Positions 8,925 through 16,250 of a DNA stretch of 64,000 bases are shown piece after piece. Made by a program: the position numbers and the translations under genes. How positions within the stretch are numbered: position 1 is the stretch's first letter; each line of letters starts with the position of its first letter. The notes beneath the pieces were generated by a model, which saw nothing but the letters and a program-made list of their open reading frames with translations, searched no databases and was not told the DNA's origin. The stretch is taken from the NCBI GenBank assembly GCA_937879875.1, contig CALFMN010000154.1, positions 1 to 64,000 on the forward strand, in the 5' to 3' direction. Source of the DNA: an uncultured Chloroflexota bacterium (GTDB taxonomy: Bacteria > Chloroflexota > Dehalococcoidia > CAUJGQ01).

Positions 8925-9614
8925 CTACCCGCTCTCCAGCGCACGCGGCGGCTCAGCCGCTGCGAGGCGATAACCCAGCCCGCGCACGGTATGCAGGAAC
9001 CGCGGGTTGTCGGCGTCGTCGCCCAGCTTGCGGCGCAGGCGGGAGATGATCTGCATCAGCGTCTCGTCCGCTACAGCCCCCTGCGCCTCCGGCCACAGGT
9101 GCTGCGCCAGCGCTTCCTTCGTTACTAACGCCGCGCGTTCGCGGTGGAGCAGCAGCAGCGTGCGGTACTCCTGCGCCGTGAGCTGGATCTGGCGTCCCCC
9201 GACCCAGACGGACGCACTCGCGAGGTCCAGCCGCAGGCCGTCCTCGTCAGCCTGGGCTGGCGTCCAGTCGGTGGTTTCGTCGGTTTCGAAGACGAGCCGC
9301 TGGCCCCCGAGCAGCAGGACGTCTCCGTCACGCAAAGAGTGCGGAGCAGCCAAGCGGGCACCGTTGAGGTAGGTCCCGTTCCTGCTGCCCAGGTCCTGCA
9401 ATACGTACTGCTGCCCGTCCCACACCACCGCCGCGTGGCGCCGGGAGCTGCCCTTGCTGGTCAGCACGATCGCGTTCTGCGGGTCCCGCCCGAGCGTGGT
9501 CGTCGCCGCGACGAGATCGTGCCGGGACCCGCCGTCGCGCCCATTCTGGTCAACCAGGTACGCCGTCACTCTGGTATCCCCAACGCCGGCCCCGCCGTGG
9601 ATGGCGCGCGGCAC
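8925..9614 (-). CDS. FHA domain-winged helix transcription regulator
   Basis: 229 residues. An FHA domain (about 38-112) shows the conserved GRDP, SSRRHA and GSRNGTYLNG signatures that bind phosphothreonine. It is joined to an OmpR/PhoB-type winged-helix DNA-binding domain (about 126-220: LTAQEYRTLLLL, SRLRRKLGDD, TVRGLGYRL). The usual receiver domain of that class is absent, so phosphorylation input probably comes through the FHA module from the adjacent kinase. The start is a GTG at 9614. The divergent region upstream holds a perfect GCTGACAG palindrome and direct repeats that may be its own binding sites. Confidence 0.9.
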   Translation of the reverse strand: MPRAIHGGAGVGDTRVTAYLVDQNGRDGGSRHDLVAATTTLGRDPQNAIVLTSKGSSRRHAAVVWDGQQYVLQDLGSRNGTYLNGARLAAPHSLRDGDVLLLGGQRLVFETDETTDWTPAQADEDGLRLDLASASVWVGGRQIQLTAQEYRTLLLLHRERAALVTKEALAQHLWPEAQGAVADETLMQIISRLRRKLGDDADNPRFLHTVRGLGYRLAAAEPPRALESG

Positions 9615-9633
9615 CGTTGCACCTGGGCTCCAT

Positions 9634-9720
9634 GCTGACAGTTCTGTCAGCTAACAGATAGCAGCATGCATGCGCGTTGTCCAGCCCTGCCGGGCACGGA
9701 ACGCTGACAAGGCTGACAGC
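9634..9720. promoter_or_regulatory. Divergent control region with GCTGACAG palindrome and direct repeats
   Basis: A perfect inverted repeat GCTGACAG-TT-CTGTCAGC occupies 9634-9651, just upstream of the FHA regulator start. Two direct copies of GCTGACA (9703-9709 and 9712-9718) follow at nine-base spacing, the arrangement expected for an OmpR-type dimer. The region separates the minus-strand kinase operon from the plus-strand small peptides, so it could control both. The assignment to the FHA-winged-helix protein is inference. Confidence 0.5.
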
Positions 9721-9759
9721 CGGCGGAGAGGAACCTGGTAGCTGCCTGTCAAGCATCCG

Positions 9760-9830
9760 GCTGCGCGGCACGCCACACTCAGAGTGAGCCCCACACCAGA
9801 CGGGGCAGCACGCAGACGGAGGAACGAGCC
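9760..9830 (+). repeat. Leader repeat, copy 1
   Basis: A 19-base block GCTGCGCGGCACGCCACAC (9760-9778), followed after two differing bases by AGAGTGA, and a second block CGCAGACGGAGGAACGAG ending at the first peptide start codon. Both blocks recur before the second peptide. Only this copy has an insert that folds as GCCCC-acaccagac-GGGGC (9788-9806). Confidence 0.7.
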
Positions 9831-9977
9831 ATGAACCAGCAATCCCCCATCACGCCTCTGTCCCCTGCGGGGCAGCAGATACTGGAGATTTTCGGCGAAC
9901 AAGCGTTGGTCGCGAGTTGGGGCCTCCAACAGCAGCCCCCGGCCGTCATCTACCACGGGGTCCCACGGCTGCGCTGA
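9831..9977 (+). CDS. Small peptide 1, 48 residues
   Basis: Begins ATGAACCAGCAA with an excellent ribosome site (GGAGGAACGAGCC-ATG). The peptide opens MNQQSPITPLSPAG, has a short hydrophobic helix-like centre (ILEIFGEQALVASWG) and ends QQQPPAVIYHGVPRLR. There is no signal peptide, cysteine or membrane segment. It resembles no family I know. Evidence that it is real: strong ribosome site, and a leader duplicated in front of a second peptide of similar size and composition. It diverges from the FHA-regulator/kinase operon and is a candidate signalling substrate or secreted peptide precursor. Confidence 0.55.
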   Translation: MNQQSPITPLSPAGQQILEIFGEQALVASWGLQQQPPAVIYHGVPRLR

Positions 9978-9991
9978 CGCGCTGCGCCCAT

Positions 9992-10040
9992 GCTGCGCGG
10001 CACGCCACACCGAGAGTGAACGCAGAAGGAGGAACGAGTT
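9992..10040 (+). repeat. Leader repeat, copy 2
   Basis: GCTGCGCGGCACGCCACAC (9992-10010) is identical to 9760-9778, followed by AGAGTGA and by CGCAGAAGGAGGAACGAG (10021-10038), which matches the first copy with one change. It starts 15 bases after the stop of peptide 1 and supplies the ribosome site of peptide 2. Confidence 0.7.
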
Positions 10041-10202
10041 ATGCCTCGGGTCGATTTCAGCAGCAACGCAGGAACACCGCCCCGGCAGGGGCCGGTCGCG
10101 TTCCCCGTCCAGCAGAACCCGGTCGCTTTCGGCCTCGGCCCGGGGCCTTACCCGATTCCGGGCGCAGGGCTGCGCCCGCTCAACCTCATAGTGCCGGGCT
10201 GA
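10041..10202 (+). CDS. Small peptide 2, 53 residues
   Basis: Begins ATGCCTCGGGTC with the duplicated GGAGGAACGAGTT leader. The product is strongly Pro/Gly-rich (GTPPRQGPVAF, QQNPVAFGLGPGPYPIPG) with an internal PVAF repeat and ends LRPLNLIVPG. It has no cysteine or membrane segment. It shares size, glutamine/proline bias and leader with peptide 1 but little direct sequence identity. No function is known; the duplicated regulatory leader is the main argument for translation. Confidence 0.55.
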   Translation: MPRVDFSSNAGTPPRQGPVAFPVQQNPVAFGLGPGPYPIPGAGLRPLNLIVPG

Positions 10203-10332
10203 CCCCACGCAACATCCAACACCAGCGGCCACGACGTGTGTCCCTGTCAACCAGCTCGCTGCGCTGCGCCCCAGCGCTGCGGAGCACGGCCATGCGACTG
10301 GTCTATCGTCGCGGAGCGTGCGTGCCGGTATC

Positions 10333-11079
10333 TCAGTCTGTGGGAGCGGCGTAGGCCGCCGCCTCGCGCATCGGGTTCCAGAGCGTCACGCCGGTGACGT
10401 CGTGCTCACGTAGTGCCTGCAGATAGGCAGGGATTTTGCCGCCGATCACGCTGCCGTGGTGGCAGGCAAGCGTTGCTGGGGCGAGCGCCTCAATTTTGTC
10501 GAGCGCTGCGTCCAGGTGGGCACGCGAGGGGAAGATGCCCACCATGCGGTAGGTCGCCAGCATCTCCTCCGTGAGGTCCTCGTCCGTCACCGCGGGCCGC
10601 GGCCCCGGTTGAATAAAGACATCCGAGGTGAAGACCGTGCGCGTGCTCTCGTCGTAGGCGAGCATGCTCTCCCACTGATGCACGTAGGGCGTGATGAGGA
10701 AGCGGAGGCGATGCTGTCCCAGGTCCAACACCGTCTCCTCCTCAACGGGCAGCGGCTCCCGGAGGGCGAAGTCCGCAAAGCTGGTGATCACGCCGACCGG
10801 GCTGCAAACGGCCTGCGCCTGCGGGGCGATGCCGAGGAAGCGATTCAGTGCGCCGCACTCATCCCCCTCGAAGTGCGGCGCGACGATGTAGCGGAGCTTG
10901 TTCAGGTCGATGAGCTTCTGGACTGCCTCCAGGCTTTCGTCGAAGAGCCGGGCGAAGCCGGTCTCTACCAGCGCCGGCTGGTCGTCCTTGATGACGAAGA
11001 AGCTGAAGGTCACGGGAGAATGGGGCACTGCGCTGTTCACCCGGTAGATGTCCGGCGCGACTTCCGCGATCGTGGCCAT
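10333..11079 (-). CDS. MBL-fold diiron (flavodiiron-type) protein
   Basis: 248 residues, the metallo-beta-lactamase-like domain of oxygen-reducing diiron proteins. The ligand set is complete: HFEGDE with His69, Glu71 and Asp73, then His134 (PYVHQW), Asp153 (TSDVF) and a His at 207/208 (CHHGS). This HxExD pattern is that of flavodiiron/ODP proteins rather than zinc hydrolases, which have HxHxDH. The flavodoxin domain is absent, so an electron donor must be separate. It is transcribed away from a TetR regulator across a 28-bp palindrome, suggesting induction by a small molecule or by oxygen/NO stress. Confidence 0.85.
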   Translation of the reverse strand: MATIAEVAPDIYRVNSAVPHSPVTFSFFVIKDDQPALVETGFARLFDESLEAVQKLIDLNKLRYIVAPHFEGDECGALNRFLGIAPQAQAVCSPVGVITSFADFALREPLPVEEETVLDLGQHRLRFLITPYVHQWESMLAYDESTRTVFTSDVFIQPGPRPAVTDEDLTEEMLATYRMVGIFPSRAHLDAALDKIEALAPATLACHHGSVIGGKIPAYLQALREHDVTGVTLWNPMREAAAYAAPTD

Positions 11080-11112
11080 GGCACTCCTCCTCGTCTGCCA
11101 CCTGCTACGGTA

Positions 11113-11140
11113 GATTAGTGCACAGTACTGTGCACTAATC
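11113..11140. promoter_or_regulatory. 28-bp perfect palindromic operator
   Basis: GATTAGTGCACAGT followed directly by its exact reverse complement ACTGTGCACTAATC, without a spacer. It lies in the 149-base gap between the divergent MBL-fold and TetR genes. It overlaps a minus-strand -10-like TAATCT, and a plus-strand TATACT (11148-11153) follows. This is the expected place and form of a TetR operator controlling both genes. Confidence 0.8.
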
Positions 11141-11228
11141 GTGCTGCTATACTACCCATGCCACCGCCGCTGGGCAATAGGTGAACGATGCTGTTTCCTA
11201 TTTTGGAACGAGCTCCCAGGGAAGCGTG

Positions 11229-11810
11229 ATGGGTCGGCGCGAGGAGCGACGGCAGGCGGTACGGCAACGCATTGTCGAGGCGGCCGTCGAGCTCCACAGC
11301 ACCGTCGGCCCCGCACGCACGACGATCAGCGCGATTGCGGAGCGCGCCGGCGTCCAGCGCCTCACCGTATATCGCCATTTTCCGGACGAACTGTCGATTT
11401 TCATGGCTTGCACTGGCCATGGGCTCGCCACGCTGCCGCCGCCCGACCAGGCGGCCTGGCGCCGTCGTACCGATCCCGTGGCGCGTCTGCAGGAGGCGCT
11501 CACGGACCTCTACGCCTACTACCGGCGGCGCGAGCCCGTGCTCGTCAACGTGCAGCGTGATGCCCCCTTGATGCCGGTGCTGCAGCGCGTGATGGCCGCG
11601 CGGTACGGCGAGTACTTCGCGTCAGCGCGGAAGACGTTGAGCGCCGGTTGGGGCGTGCGAGGACGCCAGCGGACGCTGCTGGTCGCCGCGCTCGGCCACG
11701 CCATCGATTTCCAGACCTGGCGCTCGCTGGTGCGGCAGCACGGGCTCAGTGACGATCAGGCGGTCGAACTGATGGTGTGCCTGGTCCGTTGCGCGGCTGA
11801 AGGGGGTTAA
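11229..11810 (+). CDS. TetR/AcrR-family transcription regulator
   Basis: 193 residues from the ATG at 11229 (MGRREERRQAV), preceded by AGGGAAG. An upstream in-frame ATG at 11181 with AGGTGA is possible. The N-terminal helix-turn-helix reads TTISAIAERAGVQRLTVYRH followed by F, typical of TetR. The C-terminal ligand-binding half (residues 60-193) is helical with no identifiable ligand motif. It is divergent from the diiron protein gene and very probably represses it and itself through the 28-bp palindrome. Confidence 0.88.
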   Translation: MGRREERRQAVRQRIVEAAVELHSTVGPARTTISAIAERAGVQRLTVYRHFPDELSIFMACTGHGLATLPPPDQAAWRRRTDPVARLQEALTDLYAYYRRREPVLVNVQRDAPLMPVLQRVMAARYGEYFASARKTLSAGWGVRGRQRTLLVAALGHAIDFQTWRSLVRQHGLSDDQAVELMVCLVRCAAEGG

Positions 11811-12116
11811 GCGCTCCGGCGTCGGCTCGCTGTCTCGTAACCCATCGCAGCATCCGTCGCACGCCAGGTTTTGAGACGAGCGCCAATTGAATCACAAATG
11901 AGGGGTTGTTTTACTCGGACGCGATGTGTCGTCCTGGAGCGTGGCCCGGGGCGGACATGGGGCGCCAAACCAGTCGGAACGGTGTAGCGCAGTGTGGCGA
12001 TCTCACTTTCAGCGACTCGCGGCGACACTCGTAGGTCGCAACACACTGCACCGCGTTATCGTGAACGCGACTGGTTGCCCCGACACGCTTGCGACCTGCT
12101 GTTCAGCAGGCGGCTG
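11811..12116. other. Intergenic region, no gene seen
   Basis: 306 bases between convergent TetR and amidohydrolase genes. A minus-strand open frame of 79 codons crosses it but has no ribosome site or recognisable family. I see no clear hairpin terminator. Confidence 0.5.
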
Positions 12117-13274
12117 TCACGGCAGCCCGAACAGCGCGATCGCGTTGCCGCCTACGATGCGCTGCGCGTGCTCCTCGCTCGTCGCGGCGAAGACGGCCTC
12201 GACGGCGCTGCGCGTGTAGCCGAAGGTGCTCTCGTTGTGCGGATAGTCCGACGACCACAGCGCCCGATCGGCGCCGATGCGGTGCAGCAGCTCCAGCCCG
12301 GCCGGGTCGACCATGAAGGTCGCGTAGCAGTTCTGGAACCAGTAGTGGCTGGGCGCGTGCGCGAGGCGCGGGCGCACGTGGCTGGGGAACGATTCGTGGA
12401 TCATGTCCGCTTCCTGCAAGGCGCCGGGCACCCAGTGCAGGCCGCTCTCTACGAACACGACACGCAGACCCGGATTGCGCTCGAACACGCCGCCGAAGGT
12501 CAGCGTTGCCCAGACGTTGCGCATGCCGCCCATCTGCTGCATCACGAAGATGCCCGCCAGCCCCCGCTTCGAGCCGGGCAGCACCGGCTTTTCGCCGATG
12601 TGGAAACAGAGCGGCAGCCCGGACTCCTCCACCGCCGCCCAGAACGGCTCCATGCGCTCGCTGTGATAGGCGATCGGCTCGCCATCGGCGTGCTTGCCGG
12701 GGGAGATGGGCACCATCGCCGTTTTGAAGTCCAGCGCCTTAATCTCGGCCAGAGCGTCGCGCGTCGCCGCGGGATCCCACCAGTTCAAAATCGCCACGCC
12801 GTGCAGGCGGTCCGGCTGCCGGGCGCAGAACTCCGCCAACGCCTGGTTGTAGGCGCGGGCGCACCACTCCTTCTCCTCAAGGTCGTCGAGAAAAAGCAGG
12901 TTGAAGAACTTCTGCGGGAAGACGATCTCCTGCGCCACGCCTTCGATATCGAGATCGCGCATGCGCGCCTCGACATCATTGAAGCCGGGCACGCATTCGA
13001 ACGCGCAGGCAGCGGTCGCCGCGCCGGGCGGGTTCAGCCGCTTGCCGCCGACCTCGATCTCCCAGCCGCCGTTCTCGAAGAACACGCGCGGGGCGCGGTG
13101 CTTGAGATGGGCGGGGAAGCGATCGATCCAGAGATCCCCCTCCAGCCAGTGGCTGTCCGCGGAGACGATGACCGTACCAGGCGGATAGGGGCGGGCAGCC
13201 TGCTCCGGCGACCGATCGCGGGCGTCGCCGATGCCCTGCATCCGCGGGATTTCGAGTGTCGATGTAACCGGCAT
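12117..13274 (-). CDS. Amidohydrolase family protein (ACMSD-like)
   Basis: 385 residues of the amidohydrolase-2 type, related to 2-amino-3-carboxymuconate semialdehyde decarboxylase and other metal-dependent decarboxylases/hydrolases. It has the first-strand metal motif SADSHW (Asp-x-His), the central histidine in CFHIGE, VFVESGLHW, and the catalytic aspartate in WSSDYPHNES. The usual role is ring-cleavage or aromatic acid degradation; the substrate is unknown. The ATG at 13274 follows a GAGGAG site. It diverges from the dehalogenase-like hydrolase gene, and the two may serve one catabolic route. Confidence 0.85.
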   Translation of the reverse strand: MPVTSTLEIPRMQGIGDARDRSPEQAARPYPPGTVIVSADSHWLEGDLWIDRFPAHLKHRAPRVFFENGGWEIEVGGKRLNPPGAATAACAFECVPGFNDVEARMRDLDIEGVAQEIVFPQKFFNLLFLDDLEEKEWCARAYNQALAEFCARQPDRLHGVAILNWWDPAATRDALAEIKALDFKTAMVPISPGKHADGEPIAYHSERMEPFWAAVEESGLPLCFHIGEKPVLPGSKRGLAGIFVMQQMGGMRNVWATLTFGGVFERNPGLRVVFVESGLHWVPGALQEADMIHESFPSHVRPRLAHAPSHYWFQNCYATFMVDPAGLELLHRIGADRALWSSDYPHNESTFGYTRSAVEAVFAATSEEHAQRIVGGNAIALFGLP

Positions 13275-13444
13275 GTGTGGTCTCCTCGCGGCGTCCGTGC
13301 GGCTGCACTACGCGCACCATGCGGCACGGAAGACGCCGTCGTCAACGCCACGACCGCGGGCAGGATGTCGCCGGCCGGAAAGGCGCCGACCGTGTCGAAG
13401 CGGCTATGCTTGCAGGGCCGATCATCCGCGGAGGATCAGTGCGT

Positions 13445-14320
13445 ATGTTTGAAGGCTTTCAGCAGCGCCGCATCGAGGCGAACGGCGTCACGATCAACCT
13501 CGTCACGGCCGGCAGCGGGCCGCCGCTGCTGTTGCTGCATGGCTATCCGCAGACGCACGCCATGTGGCACCGCGTCGCGCCGCGGCTGGCAGAGGAGTTC
13601 ACCGTGGTTGTGCCGGACCTGCGCGGCTACGGCTCGAGTTCAAAACCTCAGGGCGGCGGCGACCACACGGCGTATGCCAAGCGCACGCTGGCGCTCGACC
13701 AGGTCGAGGTGATGCGGGCGCTGGGCTTCGAGCAGTTCTACGTCGCCGGCCACGACCGCGGGGCACGCGTCGCCTACCGCATGGCGCTCGACCATCCGCA
13801 GCGCGTGCGCAAGCTCTGCGTGCTCGACGTGATCCCGACGTATACGATGTTCGCCGGCGTGAACAAGGCGATGGCGCTGGGCACGTATCACTGGTTCTTC
13901 TTGGCCCAGCCGTTCGATTTGCCGGAGCACCTGATCGGCGGCGACCCGGAATACTTCATTCGTCACACGCTGGGAGGCTGGGCGGGCAAGCTCGACGCCT
14001 TCGCGCCCGAGGCGCTGCAGCAGTACATCGATGCCTTCCGCGACCCGGCCTGCATTCACGCCACCTGCGAAGACTACCGCGCCGGCGCCACGGTCGACGT
14101 TGAGCACGACGCGGCCGATCTGGGCAAGCAGAAGATCGCCTGTCCGCTGCTGGCGCTGTGGGGCAACAAGGGCGGGCGCTGGAGCCATCAGCACGTGCTC
14201 GGCGTCTGGCGCGAGTGGGCCGCTGACGTGCGCGGCCAGCCGATCGCCAGCGGTCACTTCCTCCCGGAAGAAGCGCCGGACGAAACCTACGCCGCGCTGC
14301 GCCAGTTCCTGCGGGCCTGA
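13445..14320 (+). CDS. Alpha/beta hydrolase, fluoroacetate dehalogenase-like
   Basis: 291 residues. The nucleophile elbow is GHDRGARV with Asp104, flanked by Arg105 and Arg108. The acid is Asp128 (VLDVIPT) and the base His271 (ASGHF). His149-Trp150 (TYHWFF) and Tyr211 (CEDYRAG) occupy the positions that form the fluoride pocket in characterised fluoroacetate dehalogenases, and the arginines those that hold the carboxylate. An aspartate nucleophile excludes simple esterases; epoxide hydrolase is the alternative, but HW-Y favours haloacetate hydrolysis. A GTG six bases upstream (13439) lies closer to the GGAGG and is an alternative start. Confidence 0.85.
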   Translation: MFEGFQQRRIEANGVTINLVTAGSGPPLLLLHGYPQTHAMWHRVAPRLAEEFTVVVPDLRGYGSSSKPQGGGDHTAYAKRTLALDQVEVMRALGFEQFYVAGHDRGARVAYRMALDHPQRVRKLCVLDVIPTYTMFAGVNKAMALGTYHWFFLAQPFDLPEHLIGGDPEYFIRHTLGGWAGKLDAFAPEALQQYIDAFRDPACIHATCEDYRAGATVDVEHDAADLGKQKIACPLLALWGNKGGRWSHQHVLGVWREWAADVRGQPIASGHFLPEEAPDETYAALRQFLRA

Positions 14321-14422
14321 CCGGCTGGTGACACTTGCAGGGGCGCATGGCATGCGCCCGTCGTGGCCGCAGCCGCGAGCAGCGGCGCGGCGCGTTCTCG
14401 ACTCAACAGGGCTGGGGCCGAT

Positions 14423-14839
14423 CTACTGCGGCTCGCGCCGTGCGATGCCGGGAATGCGGTCGAAGTCGCGGTCGAAGCTGACCACGGCCGCCGCGCCGGT
14501 GCGCTCCACGTGCGCGGCGATCAGCGCGTCCTCGAAATCGATGTTCAGCGTCGCATACCAATCGAGCGCGCGCAGATAGGTGCCCTTGTGCGCGATGCTC
14601 ACTCCCGGAAACATGAGCACGCCAGACAAGTACGCGCGAATGTCGTTGCGAGCAAGGTGATAGCGACGTGGCGAGCCGAGAACATAGACGACCTCGGCGA
14701 GCGTGGCTTCGACGAGGTCGGCGGTCTCCTGGCCGGTTTCCAGCTTGCTGAGGTAGGTACGGCACAAAGCGGCCCTGGCCGGATCGTCCTGGACGATCGG
14801 CCGGACGATGACGTTAGCGTCCAGATACGGGTTCGCCAT
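14423..14839 (-). CDS. PIN-domain toxin (VapC family)
   Basis: 138 residues beginning MANPYLDANVIVRPI, with the first conserved PIN aspartate in YLDAN, a central glutamate (VEATLAEVVYV) and the C-terminal acidic cluster in DFEDALIAAH and SFDRDFD. These acidic residues bind the metal of the RNase site, so the protein looks intact. It overlaps the antitoxin gene by 26 bases. Targets are unknown; VapC proteins usually cut tRNA or rRNA. Confidence 0.9.
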   Translation of the reverse strand: MANPYLDANVIVRPIVQDDPARAALCRTYLSKLETGQETADLVEATLAEVVYVLGSPRRYHLARNDIRAYLSGVLMFPGVSIAHKGTYLRALDWYATLNIDFEDALIAAHVERTGAAAVVSFDRDFDRIPGIARREPQ

Positions 14840-15104
14840 GTAACTCCGCTATCTGGCGGGCGAACCGCTCTGCTCGTTCCTCGTGGACCTCTTCTCGGAT
14901 CTGCTTCCAGGTGCGAGGAGGGTCAAGCGGCGGCGCGTACAGGTAGTATTTGTCGAGCACCGATTCCGCCTTCTCGATGCGCACACCCTTCTCATCTTCC
15001 ACGAAACGCACGCGGTCCTTCGGTTTGACACCCAGCCAGCGGCGAAGCTCGGCCGGGATCGTCACCTGCCCTTTGGGGCTCACACGGCTGGTGTAGGTGG
15101 TCAT
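14814..15104 (-). CDS. AbrB/MazE-type antitoxin (VapB)
   Basis: 96 residues. The N-terminal swapped-hairpin DNA-binding domain is typical: SRVSPKGQVTIPAELRRWLG. The C-terminal part from about residue 50 (DPPRTWKQIREEVHEERAER) is a charged helix expected to wrap the toxin. It is the first gene of the pair and overlaps the toxin start, as usual for autoregulated TA operons. The inverted repeats at 15117-15169 immediately upstream are the probable operator. Confidence 0.9.
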   Translation of the reverse strand: MTTYTSRVSPKGQVTIPAELRRWLGVKPKDRVRFVEDEKGVRIEKAESVLDKYYLYAPPLDPPRTWKQIREEVHEERAERFARQIAELHGEPVSGR

Positions 15105-15116
15105 GGCTCTACATGC

Positions 15117-15169
15117 CCTGTCAGGTAAAACCTGCTGAAGATCGTCGAACGCATCATAACAGGTTTTAC
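15117..15169. promoter_or_regulatory. Toxin-antitoxin operator: inverted GTAAAACCTG repeats
   Basis: GTAAAACCTG (15125-15134) and its reverse complement CAGGTTTTAC (15160-15169) flank a minus-strand -10-like TATGAT (15154-15159). The left arm is itself inside CAGGT-AAA-ACCTG. The stretch CCTGTCAGGTAAAACCTG (15117-15134) recurs with one change at 62262-62279. AbrB-type antitoxins bind such paired repeats cooperatively with their toxin. Confidence 0.65.
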
Positions 15170-16095
15170 GCGAAGATGCTCTTCGGCAGCAGCGCGGACA
15201 CGATCCAGTTCGGCGCGTCCACGACCTCGCTCACGTGCAGATCGACGGCCACGGAGCAGAGCATGTACGCCTCTTCCCGCGTGAAGCTGTACTGCTCCAC
15301 CAGATAGGCGATCATGTGGCGCGTGGCCTGGCGCGCGGCCTCCAGCAGGTCGGGCGAGTGGCCGGTGGTGGCGTAGTAGCCGGCGGTGTTGATGCGGGGC
15401 GAGAGCGGGCCGGGCGTCTCGTACTGCAGCTCGGCGGGCGCCCTGCCCTTGCGCAGGCCGAAGCGCAGCGTGGCCGTCATCTCGCACTCGATCGCCGTGA
15501 CGCAGACCTCGCCGTCGCCCTGCGCCGCGTGGCCGTCGCCGCAGGAGAAGAGCGCACCGGGCACGAGCACCGGCAGCCAGAGCTTCGCGCCGGCCGTGAT
15601 CTGCTTGACATCGACGTTGCCGGCGTTGCGGCGCGGCGGCATCGTGTTGAAGCTGCCCGGCTCGGCGAGCGCCACGCCCATCACGCCGAGAAACGGCTCT
15701 TTGGGGATTCGTACGCCGCGCACGAACGGCACCGGGTCGCGGGTCAGATCCCAGTGGAAGAGCGCCGTCTTCTCAAAATCCTCCGATAGCAGGCCGACTC
15801 CCGGCGCGACGACTGTGTAGCCCCAGGGACCGGTCTCCAGCGTCAGCACCTCGATCTCGAGCGCATCGCCCGGCTCGGCGCCGCGCACGAAGACCGGGCC
15901 GGTCAGCGGATGTCCGGGCGCCCGCGGCCGCGCCTGCATTTCGGCAAGCGTTACCGGCGGCTTGTTGCGGCCGTCCGACGAGTCGCGCGTCTGGAAGACA
16001 ACCGTATCGCCGGGGTCGATCGCGAGCAGCGGCGGCAGGCTGTTGTCCCAGGCGTGGTGGACGCGCTCGGCGGAGAGCTGGTGCGTACGGCTCAT
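15166..16095 (-). CDS. Acetamidase/formamidase family protein
   Basis: 309 residues of the FmdA_AmdA family, which hydrolyses short amides to acid and ammonia. Characteristic segments are HAWDNSLPP near the start, GPVFVRGAEPGDALEIEV (about 65-82), GNVDVKQITAGAKLWLPV, and SCGDGHAAQGDGEVC with the conserved metal-binding Asp/His region. The length is in the usual range. It converges on no partner gene and seems monocistronic. The true amide is unknown. Confidence 0.9.
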   Translation of the reverse strand: MSRTHQLSAERVHHAWDNSLPPLLAIDPGDTVVFQTRDSSDGRNKPPVTLAEMQARPRAPGHPLTGPVFVRGAEPGDALEIEVLTLETGPWGYTVVAPGVGLLSEDFEKTALFHWDLTRDPVPFVRGVRIPKEPFLGVMGVALAEPGSFNTMPPRRNAGNVDVKQITAGAKLWLPVLVPGALFSCGDGHAAQGDGEVCVTAIECEMTATLRFGLRKGRAPAELQYETPGPLSPRINTAGYYATTGHSPDLLEAARQATRHMIAYLVEQYSFTREEAYMLCSVAVDLHVSEVVDAPNWIVSALLPKSIFA

Positions 16096-16250
16096 GGCGG
16101 AGTTCCTGGCGGCCCGGCGGACGTGCCGAGATACCGTCGCGCTTTAGCTGCTGGTTGAGGGGGCGTGCCTGCGCATGGTAGCACGCTGCACACGCACAAA
16201 CCGTATCGGCATGGTTACGAGGTGGAAACGCTAGCGGATGCATGAACCAG

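Noticed and set aside
11807..12046. 79-codon minus-strand open frame between TetR and the amidohydrolase
   Set aside because: No ribosome site, no family, and it overlaps the tetR stop; treated as non-coding.
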